The notes below the pieces were generated by a model, which saw only the letters and a list, made by a program, of their open reading frames with translations, was not told where the DNA came from and did no database searches. This document shows, in pieces, positions 43,247-52,557 of a DNA stretch of 64,000 nucleotides (positions are counted from its first letter, which is position 1; the number at the start of each line of letters is the position of its first letter). The DNA comes from Haladaptatus sp. R4 (GTDB lineage: Archaea > Halobacteriota > Halobacteria > Halobacteriales > Haladaptataceae). The stretch is taken from assembly GCF_001625445.1 (NCBI RefSeq), contig NZ_LWHG01000021.1:558001-622000 (forward strand), given 5' to 3'. Both the position numbers and the translations under genes were made by a program.

Positions 43247-43810
43247 CTGTGATTTCAGCTACTGAGAAGCGGACCTCGAAAGCCCCCGCGAGGAACGAGC
43301 GGGGAGTTGAAAGACGAAGTCTTTCAGAAGTCCACCCAGACACCGCGACCGCAACCGCAAGCCACACCCTCCCCAGCCGATTCGCTTCATGCTCAAAAAT
43401 CGGAGATTTTTGGCATCACGAAAATCTTCGATTTTCGAATGACTCCCTACGGTCGTTCCGCTCATCCCTCGCACGATAACTAGCAGGCCCTCGGACGAAC
43501 TGTCCTCGGTCCTGCTAGCCCGCGCGCCACCCAGCTGGACGGGCTGAGTGATACTGACCAGCCACACGGCGCGCGAAGGCGCACGCTATTGCGCCCGCGC
43601 GAGGTCTTCGTGAGTGACACAGGAGCGAGCGAACGGCTCGTCAGAGCGTTGCTCTGACGGTGGACGAGTGAACGGAGTTCCCGCGAACGCAGTGAGCGGG
43701 AGCACGGAAGAATGGAGTTCTTCCGGAGTGAAGGAATCGGCTGGGGAGGATGTGGTGCGGTTGCGGTATTCATGCGGCTCGGTATTTGTAGTCTAAAAGA
43801 AAACAGAAGT
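43247..43810. repeat. Multi-hairpin intergenic repeat element, copy C
   Basis: A non-coding element in the 825-base gap between the small membrane protein and the FNT gene. It has one GATTTCAG..TCGAAAGCCCC box, then the hairpins 43284-43304 and 43308-43326, which are shared with copy B. A palindrome is closed by 16 bp (43368-43383 with 43734-43749). Internal hairpins lie at 43394-43412, 43419-43437, 43480-43518, 43639-43659 and 43705-43725. The first large stem-loop of copies A and B is missing. No plausible gene is present. Confidence 0.85.
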
Positions 43811-43933
43811 CCCTCGTAGCGGCTCGGCCACTGAAATCGAAGAAAAAGTAATCCCGTCACAGCGACCGGGAACGTCCAAAATCGCTTCCCCAGTAATCAC
43901 ACGAAAACCGAATCCACACCACTACCCGACCGA

Positions 43934-44896
43934 CTACTCCCTCGGCGATTGTTCGAACAGCCACTCGTACCACTGGAGTTTGAAGTCTCGCTGTTCGCTC
44001 TCGTCCAGCGAACTCTCCTGCGTGTGGCTGTAGTTCAATATCGCGACGAGCAACACGCCGCCGACGGTGTTGCCGAGCGTGATCGGGAGCGTCACGCCGG
44101 ACAGGGCGGCGACGACACCGGCGCTCCCGCTGAAGACCAGGTAGAACACCTCGCAGGTGGCGATGATGCAGTGGAATAGCCCGTTCGCCGGGATGAGTGC
44201 CATGATGAAGATCACGAGCAGGACGCGGGCGGTCGATTCCCGGACCGCGTGGGTCATCCACACCATCCCCGCGACGAGCCATCCGGCGACGATGCCCTTG
44301 AAGAACAGGTCCAACCACGGCGTGTGCAACGCGTGCGTTCCCATCTCGGTCGCGACGCGCGCGACGTCCGGGCTGAAGATGCCCGTTTCGGCGAGCAACA
44401 CGGCACCGAGTATCGCGCCGAGGATGTTTGCGACGAAGACGATGCCCCAGACGCGAAGCAGGAGGGGAACGCTCGCGATGCGGGTCAGGACGAGCGTGAC
44501 CGGCGTGAGCGTGTTCTCGGTGTACAACTGGTAGCCGCCGATGACGATGAAGACGAACCCGATTGGGTAGAGGAGGTAGCCGAGGATTTCACCGGCGGTG
44601 CCGGGAACCGTCGCCTCGACCGTCGCGCGGGTGAGAAACGACAGCATTATCGAGAGCCCGGCGGCGAGACCGCTGAGGAACAACTGTCGGTCGGAACAGC
44701 TGAACTCGTACGATGCCGTCGCGACGATGCGTTCGAACACCTCGTCGCCGGAGAACCGGTCACGGATCGCTTCGCCCGCCGCGGGCGCGCCGCTCCGTGA
44801 CCGGTCGAGGAACTCCCGAATCTGTTTCCGTCGTTCCATCTCTCGTTCGTCCACGTCCAACTCGTCCGGTAAGTCGTCCGACGGCTCCGAATCCAT
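43934..44896 (-). CDS. Formate/nitrite transporter (FNT) family channel
   Basis: A 320-residue membrane protein with about six helices and FNT features: LFLSGLAAGLSIMLSFLTRA, LYPIGFVFIVIGGYQLYTENTLTPV, WGIVFVANILGAILGAVLL and LPITLGNTVGGVLLVAILNY. It has a long acidic N-terminal extension of about 70 residues (MDSEPSDDLPDELDVDEREM). FNT channels move formate, nitrite or hydrosulfide; which one is unclear. No formate or nitrite enzymes are nearby. Confidence 0.88.
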   Translation of the reverse strand: MDSEPSDDLPDELDVDEREMERRKQIREFLDRSRSGAPAAGEAIRDRFSGDEVFERIVATASYEFSCSDRQLFLSGLAAGLSIMLSFLTRATVEATVPGTAGEILGYLLYPIGFVFIVIGGYQLYTENTLTPVTLVLTRIASVPLLLRVWGIVFVANILGAILGAVLLAETGIFSPDVARVATEMGTHALHTPWLDLFFKGIVAGWLVAGMVWMTHAVRESTARVLLVIFIMALIPANGLFHCIIATCEVFYLVFSGSAGVVAALSGVTLPITLGNTVGGVLLVAILNYSHTQESSLDESEQRDFKLQWYEWLFEQSPRE

Positions 44897-45033
44897 CCTG
44901 TCATCCCTATCGACGAATCACGGTAAGGATGTTGTCATCTGGATGGCGCGAGTCGGAGGGGTCGTGGTCCCATCACGACTGCCCACGTCTCCGGAGGGGA
45001 AAGTGTTTGACTGCGCAGAAAAGACCCACTGAT

Positions 45034-46083
45034 ATGTTCGAAAAATCGTCGTGGATTCGGCTACCGAGGAACGTCCTGGTAGGTCATGGCGTGCTCTCGG
45101 AGACGGTCGCCGCGATTGACGAGTTACATCTGCAGGGGACGCCGCTGTTGGTGACGAGTCCGACGCCGAACGAGGTGGCGGGAAAACGGGTCGTGGCGCA
45201 GTTCGAGGAAGCGGGCTTGGACGTCGAAACGGTCGTCATCGAGGAAGCCAGTTTCGCCGCGATACAGCGCGTCATCGACATCGCGAACGAGGTAAAGCCG
45301 GGCTATCTCGTCGGCGTGGGCGGCGGGAAGGCCATCGACATCGCCAAAATGGCGAGCGACGAGGTCGGACGCGGGTTCGTCTCGATTCCGACGGCGGCGA
45401 GCCACGACGGCATCGTGAGCGGTCGCGGTTCGGTACCGGAGAAGGACACGCGTCACAGCGTCGCGGCGGAACCGCCGCTGGCGGTCGTCGCGGACACCGA
45501 AATCATCGCCGACGCGCCGTGGAAGCTGACGACGGCGGGGTGTGCCGACATCATCAGCAACTACACGGCCGTCGAGGACTGGCGGCTCGCACAGCGACTC
45601 CAGAACGTGGAGTTCCACGAGTACTCGGCGACGCTCGCGGAGATGACGGCGGAGATGCTGGTGGACAACGCGGGGAGCATCAAACCCGGACTGGAGGAGT
45701 CGGCGTGGGTCGTCGTCAAGGCGCTCGTCTCCTCGGGAGTCGCCATGAGCATCGCCGACTCCTCACGTCCGGCGAGCGGGGCGGAACACCTGTTCTCCCA
45801 CCAACTCGACCGGATCGCACCGGGCGCGGCGCTGCACGGCCATCAGGTCGGCGTCGGTTCCATCATCACGGAGTATCTCCACGGCGGCGATTGGCGAGGA
45901 ATCCGCAACGCGCTCTCGACCATCGGTGCGCCGACGACGGCCGACGAGTTGGGTATCGACGCCGACACGGTGGTCGAGGCGCTCACGACGGCCCACGAGA
46001 TCCGCGATCGGTACACCATCCTCGGCAACGGGATGAACAGAGCGGCGGCGTTCGAAGCGGCGGAGACGACGAAAGTTATCTGA
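45034..46083 (+). CDS. egsA: sn-Glycerol-1-phosphate dehydrogenase
   Basis: A 349-residue NAD(P)-dependent enzyme. It shows the dinucleotide motif LVGVGGGKAIDIAKMAS and PTAASHDGIVSGRGSV. The zinc ligands lie in SNYTAVEDW (Asp region), GAEHLFSHQLD and ALHGHQVGVG. It reduces dihydroxyacetone phosphate to sn-glycerol-1-phosphate, setting the archaeal lipid stereochemistry; it is diagnostic for archaea. The start MFEKSSWIRLPRNVLVGHGV at 45034 is chosen; the long upstream frame is antisense to the FNT gene. Confidence 0.95.
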   Translation: MFEKSSWIRLPRNVLVGHGVLSETVAAIDELHLQGTPLLVTSPTPNEVAGKRVVAQFEEAGLDVETVVIEEASFAAIQRVIDIANEVKPGYLVGVGGGKAIDIAKMASDEVGRGFVSIPTAASHDGIVSGRGSVPEKDTRHSVAAEPPLAVVADTEIIADAPWKLTTAGCADIISNYTAVEDWRLAQRLQNVEFHEYSATLAEMTAEMLVDNAGSIKPGLEESAWVVVKALVSSGVAMSIADSSRPASGAEHLFSHQLDRIAPGAALHGHQVGVGSIITEYLHGGDWRGIRNALSTIGAPTTADELGIDADTVVEALTTAHEIRDRYTILGNGMNRAAAFEAAETTKVI

Positions 46084-46335
46084 ATAATTTAGGGAGCGTA
46101 CGAAACAGAGACGACGTCGATACCGATCGAATCCGGAACGCCCATCGAATTGATTCGGAGGGGAAAGAGACGTAATTGGCCGTCGATTCGGACGCAATCG
46201 GGGTTTCGTTCGGGGATGGAACACGCCACTCTCGTGTCGGATACGACGATTATTTTCGGACGATTGTAGCTGAAGTTGGCAACAACATTGAATACCTTCG
46301 CGTAACAGATTTTCGCGTGGTGGTATCGAAAACAA

Positions 46336-46986
46336 ATGAGTTCCATCGTGGAGATTTCGATATCCGCCGATGAGTTTGCACTTGGCCGTGCGTTACAAGC
46401 GGACTCTCAGGTGCAGATAGAACTCGAACGAGTCGTCCCGATGGGAACGTCGCTGTTCCCGTTCTTCTGGGCTCGCGGCACGGACGTCCAACGGTTCGAA
46501 ACCGCAGTACGAGACGAACCAGCGGTTGACGAGCTCACGAGAATAAACACCCTGACTGATGAAACGTTGTTCCACATCAGGTGGAACGACGAGATAACGA
46601 ACTTCGTCCACGGAGTCGAGGAAGCCAACGCGACTATCGTGGAAGCACACGGGACGGCCGACGACTGGACGTTTCATCTCCGGTTCCCGGCGCAAGAGGA
46701 GATGTCGGCGTTCCAATCGTTCTGTCAACACGAGGAAATTCCGATGCAGGTCGAACGAGTGTATTCGATGCAGGAGCGAGCAGTCCACAACTCTGCGGGC
46801 GTCACGCCTGCACAGCGCGAGACGCTCGTCACTGCCTACGAGGAAGGATACTTCGAACGGCCGCGCGGAATCACACGCGAAGAGTTAGCCGACGAACTGG
46901 GAATCTCTCCACAGGCCGTCGGTGGCCGCCTTCGGCGCGGATATGCGAATCTCATCGCCGGGTTACTACGTCCGATGAATGTATAG
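46336..46986 (+). CDS. Bacterio-opsin-activator (HTH_10) family regulator
   Basis: A 216-residue haloarchaeal regulator. The N-terminal BAT domain is SSIVEISISADEFALGRALQ through WTFHLRFPAQEEMSAF. The C-terminal HTH_10 begins GVTPAQRETLVTAYEEGYFERPRG and contains ITREELADELGISPQAVGGRLRRGYANLI. Such proteins respond to stress, oxygen or light in related species. It is monocistronic and precedes a HalX response regulator. A 10-base palindrome CACTTAAGTG lies just after the stop. Confidence 0.9.
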   Translation: MSSIVEISISADEFALGRALQADSQVQIELERVVPMGTSLFPFFWARGTDVQRFETAVRDEPAVDELTRINTLTDETLFHIRWNDEITNFVHGVEEANATIVEAHGTADDWTFHLRFPAQEEMSAFQSFCQHEEIPMQVERVYSMQERAVHNSAGVTPAQRETLVTAYEEGYFERPRGITREELADELGISPQAVGGRLRRGYANLIAGLLRPMNV

Positions 46987-47250
46987 CTCGTTGAATTGGG
47001 AACGCACTTAAGTGTGTTTCGTGGGAAACATGTGGTCTGAACTATCTCCGGCCACATCTTTTCTATGTGATCGGGCGCACGGAAAATCCGTTGGCAGTGG
47101 TCGGGAATTTTGACCCGATCGAAACGCGAACGATACTCTCACGCCTCAAAACACATATTGACCGTGGACTGCCGATTTCCGCGAGGTAGAAGGCGTGTAC
47201 CGTCACTCGCCAATTCGAAGCCCGTGTGTCCATCGACCCGGAGATGACGA

Positions 47251-47826
47251 ATGAGTAACCACCGAATACTGGTCGTCGATGACGAACAGCCGATTGCCGA
47301 TTTGTTCGCCCGCTGGCTCGAAGACCGATACGAGGTCCGTATCGCGTACGACGGTGCCGAAGCCGTAGCTATGCTCGACGACTCGTACGACGTCGTGCTC
47401 CTCGACAGGGACATGCCCGACGTGAGCGGCGACACGGTTCTCGAAACGATTCGAGCGGAAGGGTTCGACTGCCGCGTCGGAATGGTGACGGCCGTCGAAC
47501 CGGACTTCGACGTTATCGAGATGGGGTACGACGCCTACATCGTCAAACCGATAACCGAACCGAGCGAACTACACGCCATCGTGGAGAGTTTGCTTCGCCG
47601 GTCCACGTACTCCACCGACGTTCAGCAGTTGCTCACCTTGTCGTCGAAGCAGGCGACTCTGGAAGCACGCATCGACCAGTCGGAACTGGACCGCAACGAG
47701 GAGTATCAGGAGCTCATCGCCGAGATTCGGACGCTGAAGGGGTCGCTTTCGACGACGCTCGACGAGATGGACGACGCCGAGTTGGGAAAAGAGATGGCGA
47801 GTAGTACCGTCGCCCAAGGGCGATGA
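47251..47826 (+). CDS. HalX-domain response regulator
   Basis: A 191-residue protein. The receiver domain has D10/D11 in VVDDEQP, the phospho-acceptor D52 in LLDRDMPDVSG, T80 in GMVTAVE and K99 in YIVKPI, all key residues intact. The C-terminal helical HalX domain is TYSTDVQQLLTLSSKQATLEARIDQSEL...EIRTLKGSLSTTLDEMD. No sensor kinase is encoded nearby, so it is an orphan regulator. HalX output is uncharacterised. Confidence 0.92.
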   Translation: MSNHRILVVDDEQPIADLFARWLEDRYEVRIAYDGAEAVAMLDDSYDVVLLDRDMPDVSGDTVLETIRAEGFDCRVGMVTAVEPDFDVIEMGYDAYIVKPITEPSELHAIVESLLRRSTYSTDVQQLLTLSSKQATLEARIDQSELDRNEEYQELIAEIRTLKGSLSTTLDEMDDAELGKEMASSTVAQGR

Positions 47827-47841
47827 TTTTTTGCCGTTCGA

Positions 47842-48669
47842 TCAGCTGATGTCCGCGCCTTTGAACCGCCAGTAGCCGAGGCCGAGCGGGACGACCAACC
47901 AGAGCGCGAGGATGACGATTGCGAACCAGCCAGTGAGGTAGAACGGAACACTTCCACCGAGAGCGGGTGCAAATTGGTTCACAGCGTTCGGATCGGAAAG
48001 ATACTGCGTCGCAATGTTGTATGCCCTCGTCGGATTGAGGATTTGGATGAGGAAGTACCACGCCGGGAGGTTATCCGTCGGGAGTCCGCCCTTGACGAGA
48101 TAGTAAATCCCCAGCGGAACGATGCTCCAGAGGAGTTCGAAGACGGCGAACAGACCGATTGCTCCCGCCATCGCCCGTGAACGGGTTGCCGTCATTGCCG
48201 AGAACCCGACGCCGATACCGACAAACACGAGACCGAAGATGAACGTCGCAACGCCTTGAACGAGGAAGTTCGTTATCGAGAACGAACCGTATTGAACGAG
48301 GAGAACGATTGCACCGGCGATGAACGCGATGACGGTTGCGACTGCGACGACGCAGGAGCGCCCGATGAGTTTGCCAAACAGCACGTCACGGCGGGAGTGT
48401 GGCAATCCGAGCAGCAGTTTGATGCTTCCCGATTCGCGCTCACCTGCGATCGAGAGATACGCGACGACGAGCGCCGCGAGCGGGACGAGAAGCGTCGCAG
48501 GCCTGTTGAGGAACCTGATGGTGTCTGCGGCGGTATAGTTACTGAACGCCGTGCTCAACGCGTACATACCTCCGGCAGTCGCCAGCACGAACAGGGCGGT
48601 AATGACCCACAGCGTCTTGGACCGCGCGGCGTCCTCGAAGTCCTTGCGCGCGACGACGGCCCAGCTCAT
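47842..48669 (-). CDS. ABC-2 type transporter permease (pair 1)
   Basis: A 275-residue membrane protein with six hydrophobic segments and the ABC-2 motif AYLSIAGERESGSIKLLLGLPHSRRDVLFGKLIGRS. It shares this motif and overall plan with the permease at 49666, so the two arose by duplication. Its start overlaps the ATPase stop by four bases (ATGA at 48666). The substrate is unknown; NosY/CcmB-like or drug-export roles are possible. Confidence 0.88.
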   Translation of the reverse strand: MSWAVVARKDFEDAARSKTLWVITALFVLATAGGMYALSTAFSNYTAADTIRFLNRPATLLVPLAALVVAYLSIAGERESGSIKLLLGLPHSRRDVLFGKLIGRSCVVAVATVIAFIAGAIVLLVQYGSFSITNFLVQGVATFIFGLVFVGIGVGFSAMTATRSRAMAGAIGLFAVFELLWSIVPLGIYYLVKGGLPTDNLPAWYFLIQILNPTRAYNIATQYLSDPNAVNQFAPALGGSVPFYLTGWFAIVILALWLVVPLGLGYWRFKGADIS

Positions 48670-49601
48670 GGCCGGGCCTCCGATTCCATCCGCTGGCTTT
48701 CAGAACCGGTCGTGTACGCCTCGAAGAGGTCTTCGAGCGACGACTCCTTCGTCCGGATGTCGGCGACGGTCGCGCCCGCCTCTTCGACGGCGTTGATGAC
48801 CTTCGCCTTCGCGCTCGCCTCCGTGTACGTGACGTGCAGTTCGTCGCCCTCCACCGTCGAGTTCGTGACGCCGTCGATTCGTCCCAGATCGACGCTCGGG
48901 ACGGTATCGACCGTCAGTATCATCGTCGCCCCGGTTCCGGTCGCGTTCCGAAGCCCGTCGATAGTGTCGACCGTGATGAGTTCGCCCTTGTTCATGATGG
49001 CGACGCGGTCACAGACCGCTTCGACCTGACTCAAGATGTGGCTGGAGAAGAACACGGCCGTTCCACGGTCCGCCTCGGCCTGGATGATCTCTCGCATCTC
49101 CTTGACCCCGTGCGGGTCGAGGCCGGAGGACGGTTCGTCGAGGATCAAGAGGTCGGGGTCGCCGACCAGCGCCATTCCGAGCGTCACCCGCTGGCGCATC
49201 CCTTTCGAGTAGCCACCTGCCGCACGCGCGGCGTCGTCCTCGGAGAGGCCGACGCGGTCGAGGATTTCGTCCGCGTCCTCGCCGGTCTCCTTGGAGTCGA
49301 TGGCGAACTGGATGTGTTTCCGGCCGGAGAGCCGTCCGTACAGGTCGGTCGCGTCGGGGAGGATACCGATCCGTTCGTGAATCGGTTGCGTTTCCTCCTG
49401 TGCGTCGTAGCCGAGCACTGTTGCAGTCCCGTCGGTCGGGCGGATGTAATCCATGAGCATGTTGATGGTCGTCGATTTTCCGGACCCGTTCGGACCGAGG
49501 AAGCCGAACACTTCGCCTTCCTTGACTTGGAGGTTCAGGTCACGGACTGCGACCACCTCACCGAACCGCTTGGTGAGGCCAGTTGTTTGTATAGCGGCCA
49601 T
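48666..49601 (-). CDS. ABC-2 transporter ATP-binding protein (pair 1)
   Basis: An ATPase of 311 residues with Walker A GPNGSGKSTT, signature GGYSKGMRQRV, Walker B LLILDEPSSGLDPHG and the H-loop SSHILSQ. A C-terminal 90-residue regulatory domain follows. Of two close starts, 49601 (MAAIQTTGLTKRF) is taken and 49610 is possible. It is co-transcribed with the downstream permease by a four-base overlap. It is closely similar to the ATPase at 50502. Confidence 0.9.
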   Translation of the reverse strand: MAAIQTTGLTKRFGEVVAVRDLNLQVKEGEVFGFLGPNGSGKSTTINMLMDYIRPTDGTATVLGYDAQEETQPIHERIGILPDATDLYGRLSGRKHIQFAIDSKETGEDADEILDRVGLSEDDAARAAGGYSKGMRQRVTLGMALVGDPDLLILDEPSSGLDPHGVKEMREIIQAEADRGTAVFFSSHILSQVEAVCDRVAIMNKGELITVDTIDGLRNATGTGATMILTVDTVPSVDLGRIDGVTNSTVEGDELHVTYTEASAKAKVINAVEEAGATVADIRTKESSLEDLFEAYTTGSESQRMESEARP

Positions 49602-49665
49602 AACGGCCATATAATTCCTAGGGTAGTTAAAACTATGTTGCTATGATAAGTCACCCCACGATTTC

Positions 49666-50505
49666 TCAGCCGAGGTCGGCGCGTTCGAACGATAGATAGC
49701 CGAGAACGAGCGGGACGACGAGCCACGCGCCGAGGATGACGAGCATGAACCACTTTTTCAGGTAGAACGGAATCGCCGCGCCGTGTTCGAGGACGCGGAA
49801 GTGGTACACCCCTCCGCCCGAAAACACCAACCCGGAAGCGCGCTGGAAGGCGTACGACGGGCTGATGAGATAGACGAACTCGTATATCCGCGGCGAGAGC
49901 TGTATCCCGAGTTGATCGTGTGCGACGAAGCGGAGCGCCGAGGACGGCGAGATGGGCGGAATCGTCCAGAGCACGTTGAAGATGAAGAAAACCCCGACGG
50001 AACTCACCATCGCACGCGACCGCGACGCGCAGGCCGAGGAGAGACCGACCGCGATGGCGACGTATGTCACGCCGAAGTAGAGGAACAGCAGGAAGAACTC
50101 GGCGAAGACGGTGAAGTCGATGGAATCGAGCATGAAGAGGCCCTCGAACGCCGCGATACCGAAGGCCAACAGGAGACCGAGGATGATGACCGCTGATCGG
50201 CCGACGAACTTCCCGACGACGAGGTCGAGGCGCGTGTTCGGCAACCCGAGGAGGAATTTGATGCTGCCCGATTCGCGTTCACCCGCGATGGCGAGATAGG
50301 CGACGACGAGCGCGCTGATGGGGATGATGAAGATTCCGATGAGGGTGAGCACTTGGAGGATGTTCGTCATCGTGGAGCGGGGGTTCGACGACGCCGCGTA
50401 CACCAACAGCGCGAGCAAGCCGACGTAGACGGCGATGAGCGCCCACAGCCCCTTCGAGCGTCTGGCGTCGATGAAATCCTTCCGTGCGACGGACAGCCAG
50501 GTCAT
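49666..50505 (-). CDS. ABC-2 type transporter permease (pair 2)
   Basis: A 279-residue permease opening with MTWLSVARKDFIDARRSKGLWALI. The family motif is AYLAIAGERESGSIKFLLGLPNTRLDLVVGKFVGRS, almost identical to that of pair 1. Six hydrophobic segments. The start overlaps its ATPase stop by four bases. It forms an exporter with the preceding gene. Confidence 0.88.
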   Translation of the reverse strand: MTWLSVARKDFIDARRSKGLWALIAVYVGLLALLVYAASSNPRSTMTNILQVLTLIGIFIIPISALVVAYLAIAGERESGSIKFLLGLPNTRLDLVVGKFVGRSAVIILGLLLAFGIAAFEGLFMLDSIDFTVFAEFFLLFLYFGVTYVAIAVGLSSACASRSRAMVSSVGVFFIFNVLWTIPPISPSSALRFVAHDQLGIQLSPRIYEFVYLISPSYAFQRASGLVFSGGGVYHFRVLEHGAAIPFYLKKWFMLVILGAWLVVPLVLGYLSFERADLG

Positions 50506-51446
50506 GCGGGAATCTCCATGCGCGATTCTTCGGGTTCTTCCGGTTCGTCACCCGTCGTGTACGTGGTGAACAGTTCTTCGAGCGACGCCTCCTCGGACTT
50601 GATGTCCGTGATGGTGGCCACGGCGTCGACGCGTTTGACGACGGCCGGTTTCGCCGCGGCGTCGGTGAACGACACGCGGAGCGTCGACCCTTCGAAGGAA
50701 CTGTCGCCGACACCCTCGATGCCGGTCAGGTCGAGGGCAGTCGGCGTCTCCTCGACGGACAGGAGAAGTTGCGACTTGGAACCGGTGCGCTCCCGAAGCT
50801 GGTCGACGGTGTTCTGTGCGACGAGCTTCCCGCTATTCATGATGCCGACGCGGTCACAGACGGCGTCCACCTCGGAGAGGATGTGGCTGGAGAAGAACAC
50901 GGCCGTTCCGGTGTCCGCCTCCGCTTGGATGAGTTCACGCATCTCGACGATGCCGTGCGGGTCGAGGCCGGAGGACGGTTCGTCGAGGATCAGGAGGTCG
51001 GGGTCGCCGACGAGCGCGGCGGCCAGCGCGAGTCGCTGTGTCATCCCTTTCGAGTAGCCACCGACCTTTCGGTCGGCGTCCTCCTGTGACAACCCGACGC
51101 GGTCGATGAGTTCCGCCGGGTCGTTGCTCGCGTCCTTCGCGTCGATGGCGAACGAGAGGTGTTCGCGTGCGGTCAGTCGGTCGTACAGGTGGTAGCCGTC
51201 GGGGAGGATTCCGATGGAGTCGCGGATGGCGCGGGAATCCGTCTGTGCGTCGTAGCCGAGGACCGTCGCCGTGCCGTCGGTGGGGCGCATGAAGTCCAAC
51301 AGCATGTTGATGGTGGTGGATTTTCCTGCACCGTTGGGACCAAGAAAGCCGTAGATTTCGCCCTCCGCCACGGTCAAATCGAGACCGTCAACCGCGACGA
51401 CGTCGCCGAACCGCTTCGTGAGGGACTTAGTTTCGATGGCGGGCAT
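50502..51446 (-). CDS. ABC-2 transporter ATP-binding protein (pair 2)
   Basis: A 314-residue ATPase with Walker A GPNGAGKSTT, signature GGYSKGMTQRL, Walker B LLILDEPSSGLDPHG and H-loop SSHILSE. The start MPAIETKSLTKRFGDVVAVDGL at 51446 is preferred to the ATG seven codons upstream. Translation is coupled to its permease. Pairs 1 and 2 have the same order and matching motifs, indicating tandem duplication of an ATPase-permease unit. Confidence 0.9.
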   Translation of the reverse strand: MPAIETKSLTKRFGDVVAVDGLDLTVAEGEIYGFLGPNGAGKSTTINMLLDFMRPTDGTATVLGYDAQTDSRAIRDSIGILPDGYHLYDRLTAREHLSFAIDAKDASNDPAELIDRVGLSQEDADRKVGGYSKGMTQRLALAAALVGDPDLLILDEPSSGLDPHGIVEMRELIQAEADTGTAVFFSSHILSEVDAVCDRVGIMNSGKLVAQNTVDQLRERTGSKSQLLLSVEETPTALDLTGIEGVGDSSFEGSTLRVSFTDAAAKPAVVKRVDAVATITDIKSEEASLEELFTTYTTGDEPEEPEESRMEIPA

Positions 51447-51567
51447 GGCCGATAATTTTAATGCCATCTACAAATGCTTTCCGTTGATTGACAACTACTC
51501 CCGAGTCCGATGATAACCATTCACAAACAGAGCCAAGACGCTCGAATCGAGAGTCGCTCGTAGCGAG

Positions 51568-52071
51568 ATGAACGACGTCACCATCCGCGCCGCAAAACCG
51601 GACGACGCGACCGCCATCCGGCGCGTCGCCCGGGGAGTCGTGGCACGCGGCCTACGACGGGGTCGTGGGGGAAGCGGCGGTGGACGAGGTCGTGGACCGG
51701 TGGTACGACACCGAGGGACTCCGCGAGAGCACGACGCGGGACGGCGACGAGTTCCTCGTCGCGACCGGGAGGGGGGCGGCAGTATCGTCGGATTCGTCCA
51801 CGTCGCGCCGATTACGGGCGAGGACGACGCGTTCGACCTCGTTCGAATCTATCTCGTTCCGGAGGAGTGGGGAGCGGGGGTGGGGACCCGTCTGCTCGAC
51901 CACGCCGAAGCGCGGATTCGTGAACGGGGAGCCGAACGACTGCGGTTGACGGTCGTGGCCGACAACGACAGAGGAGTGGGATTTTACGAATCCCGCGGCT
52001 TCGAGCGGATCGGAGAACGGGAAGACGCTGCTCTGGGAGTGCAAGAGTACGTGTACGAGAAGGAACTGTGA
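51568..52071 (+). pseudogene. GNAT N-acetyltransferase with two compensating frameshifts
   Basis: The start MNDVTIRAAKPDDATAIRRVA and the end FVHVAPITGEDDAF...VPEEWGAGVGTRLLDHAEARIRERG...GFYESRGFERIG are in one frame. The middle (GEAAVDEVVDRWYDTEGLRES..DGDEFLVATGRG) is in another. An extra G near 51634 (CCGGGGAG) and a missing G near 51776 (a G6 run) explain both breaks; the total remains 168 codons. Acetyl-CoA loop and fold are otherwise typical. Read straight through, the gene would encode an unrelated Arg/Gly-rich middle. Probably sequencing error. Confidence 0.75.
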
Positions 52072-52169
52072 AAATCGGGCGTTCAGCCACTGGGGGGTTC
52101 GAAATGTGAGCAGAATTTGTAGCTAAAGCCCGCGTCGATGTTTTATCAAATAAATCCAACATATATCGT

Positions 52170-52280
52170 CGGTCTATTGGTTGATAGATGATTGCAGTTG
52201 CGAAGAAGCAGCTCTCGAAACCTCTCCCGCTCGTCGTGAACTGGTTAGTTTTGTTGTGATTGCAAGAACCGAGTCGCATG
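52170..52280. repeat. Degenerate copy of the 78-bp box
   Basis: GATTGCAG (52190), CTCTCGAAACC and CCCGCTCG are followed by a second GATTGCAAGAACCGAG (52258). The order and spacing match the boxes of element B. It lies in the otherwise featureless AT-rich 485-base gap (52072-52557) before the toxin-antitoxin pair. I see no gene in the rest of that gap. Confidence 0.6.
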
Positions 52281-52557
52281 AACACCGCTACTTGCTCGTG
52301 GCGTTGCCGCGAACGGGTGGTGGTTCCGGGTCTTCATCGCAGTTGTTGCTCTCTTATCTCGGCCAAATTCATCCATACTGAGTGATCAAAGGTGTTCAGG
52401 GTCGACGTCTCAGAGATGATGATCGAATCTCACTACTGCAAGGATTCGGTGAGAGACGTAGCTTCGAGCAAGTTCAACATTCGCGTAGTTATTTCATCGT
52501 TGTATCGGACCGATTGCGGGGCGAAAGATTATACCATATGTGGTACGAACTGCATAT

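Noticed and set aside
46176-46373. 65-codon frame starting with a non-ATG codon before the Bat-like gene
   Set aside because: It overlaps the start of the clear HTH_10 gene and shows no family features.
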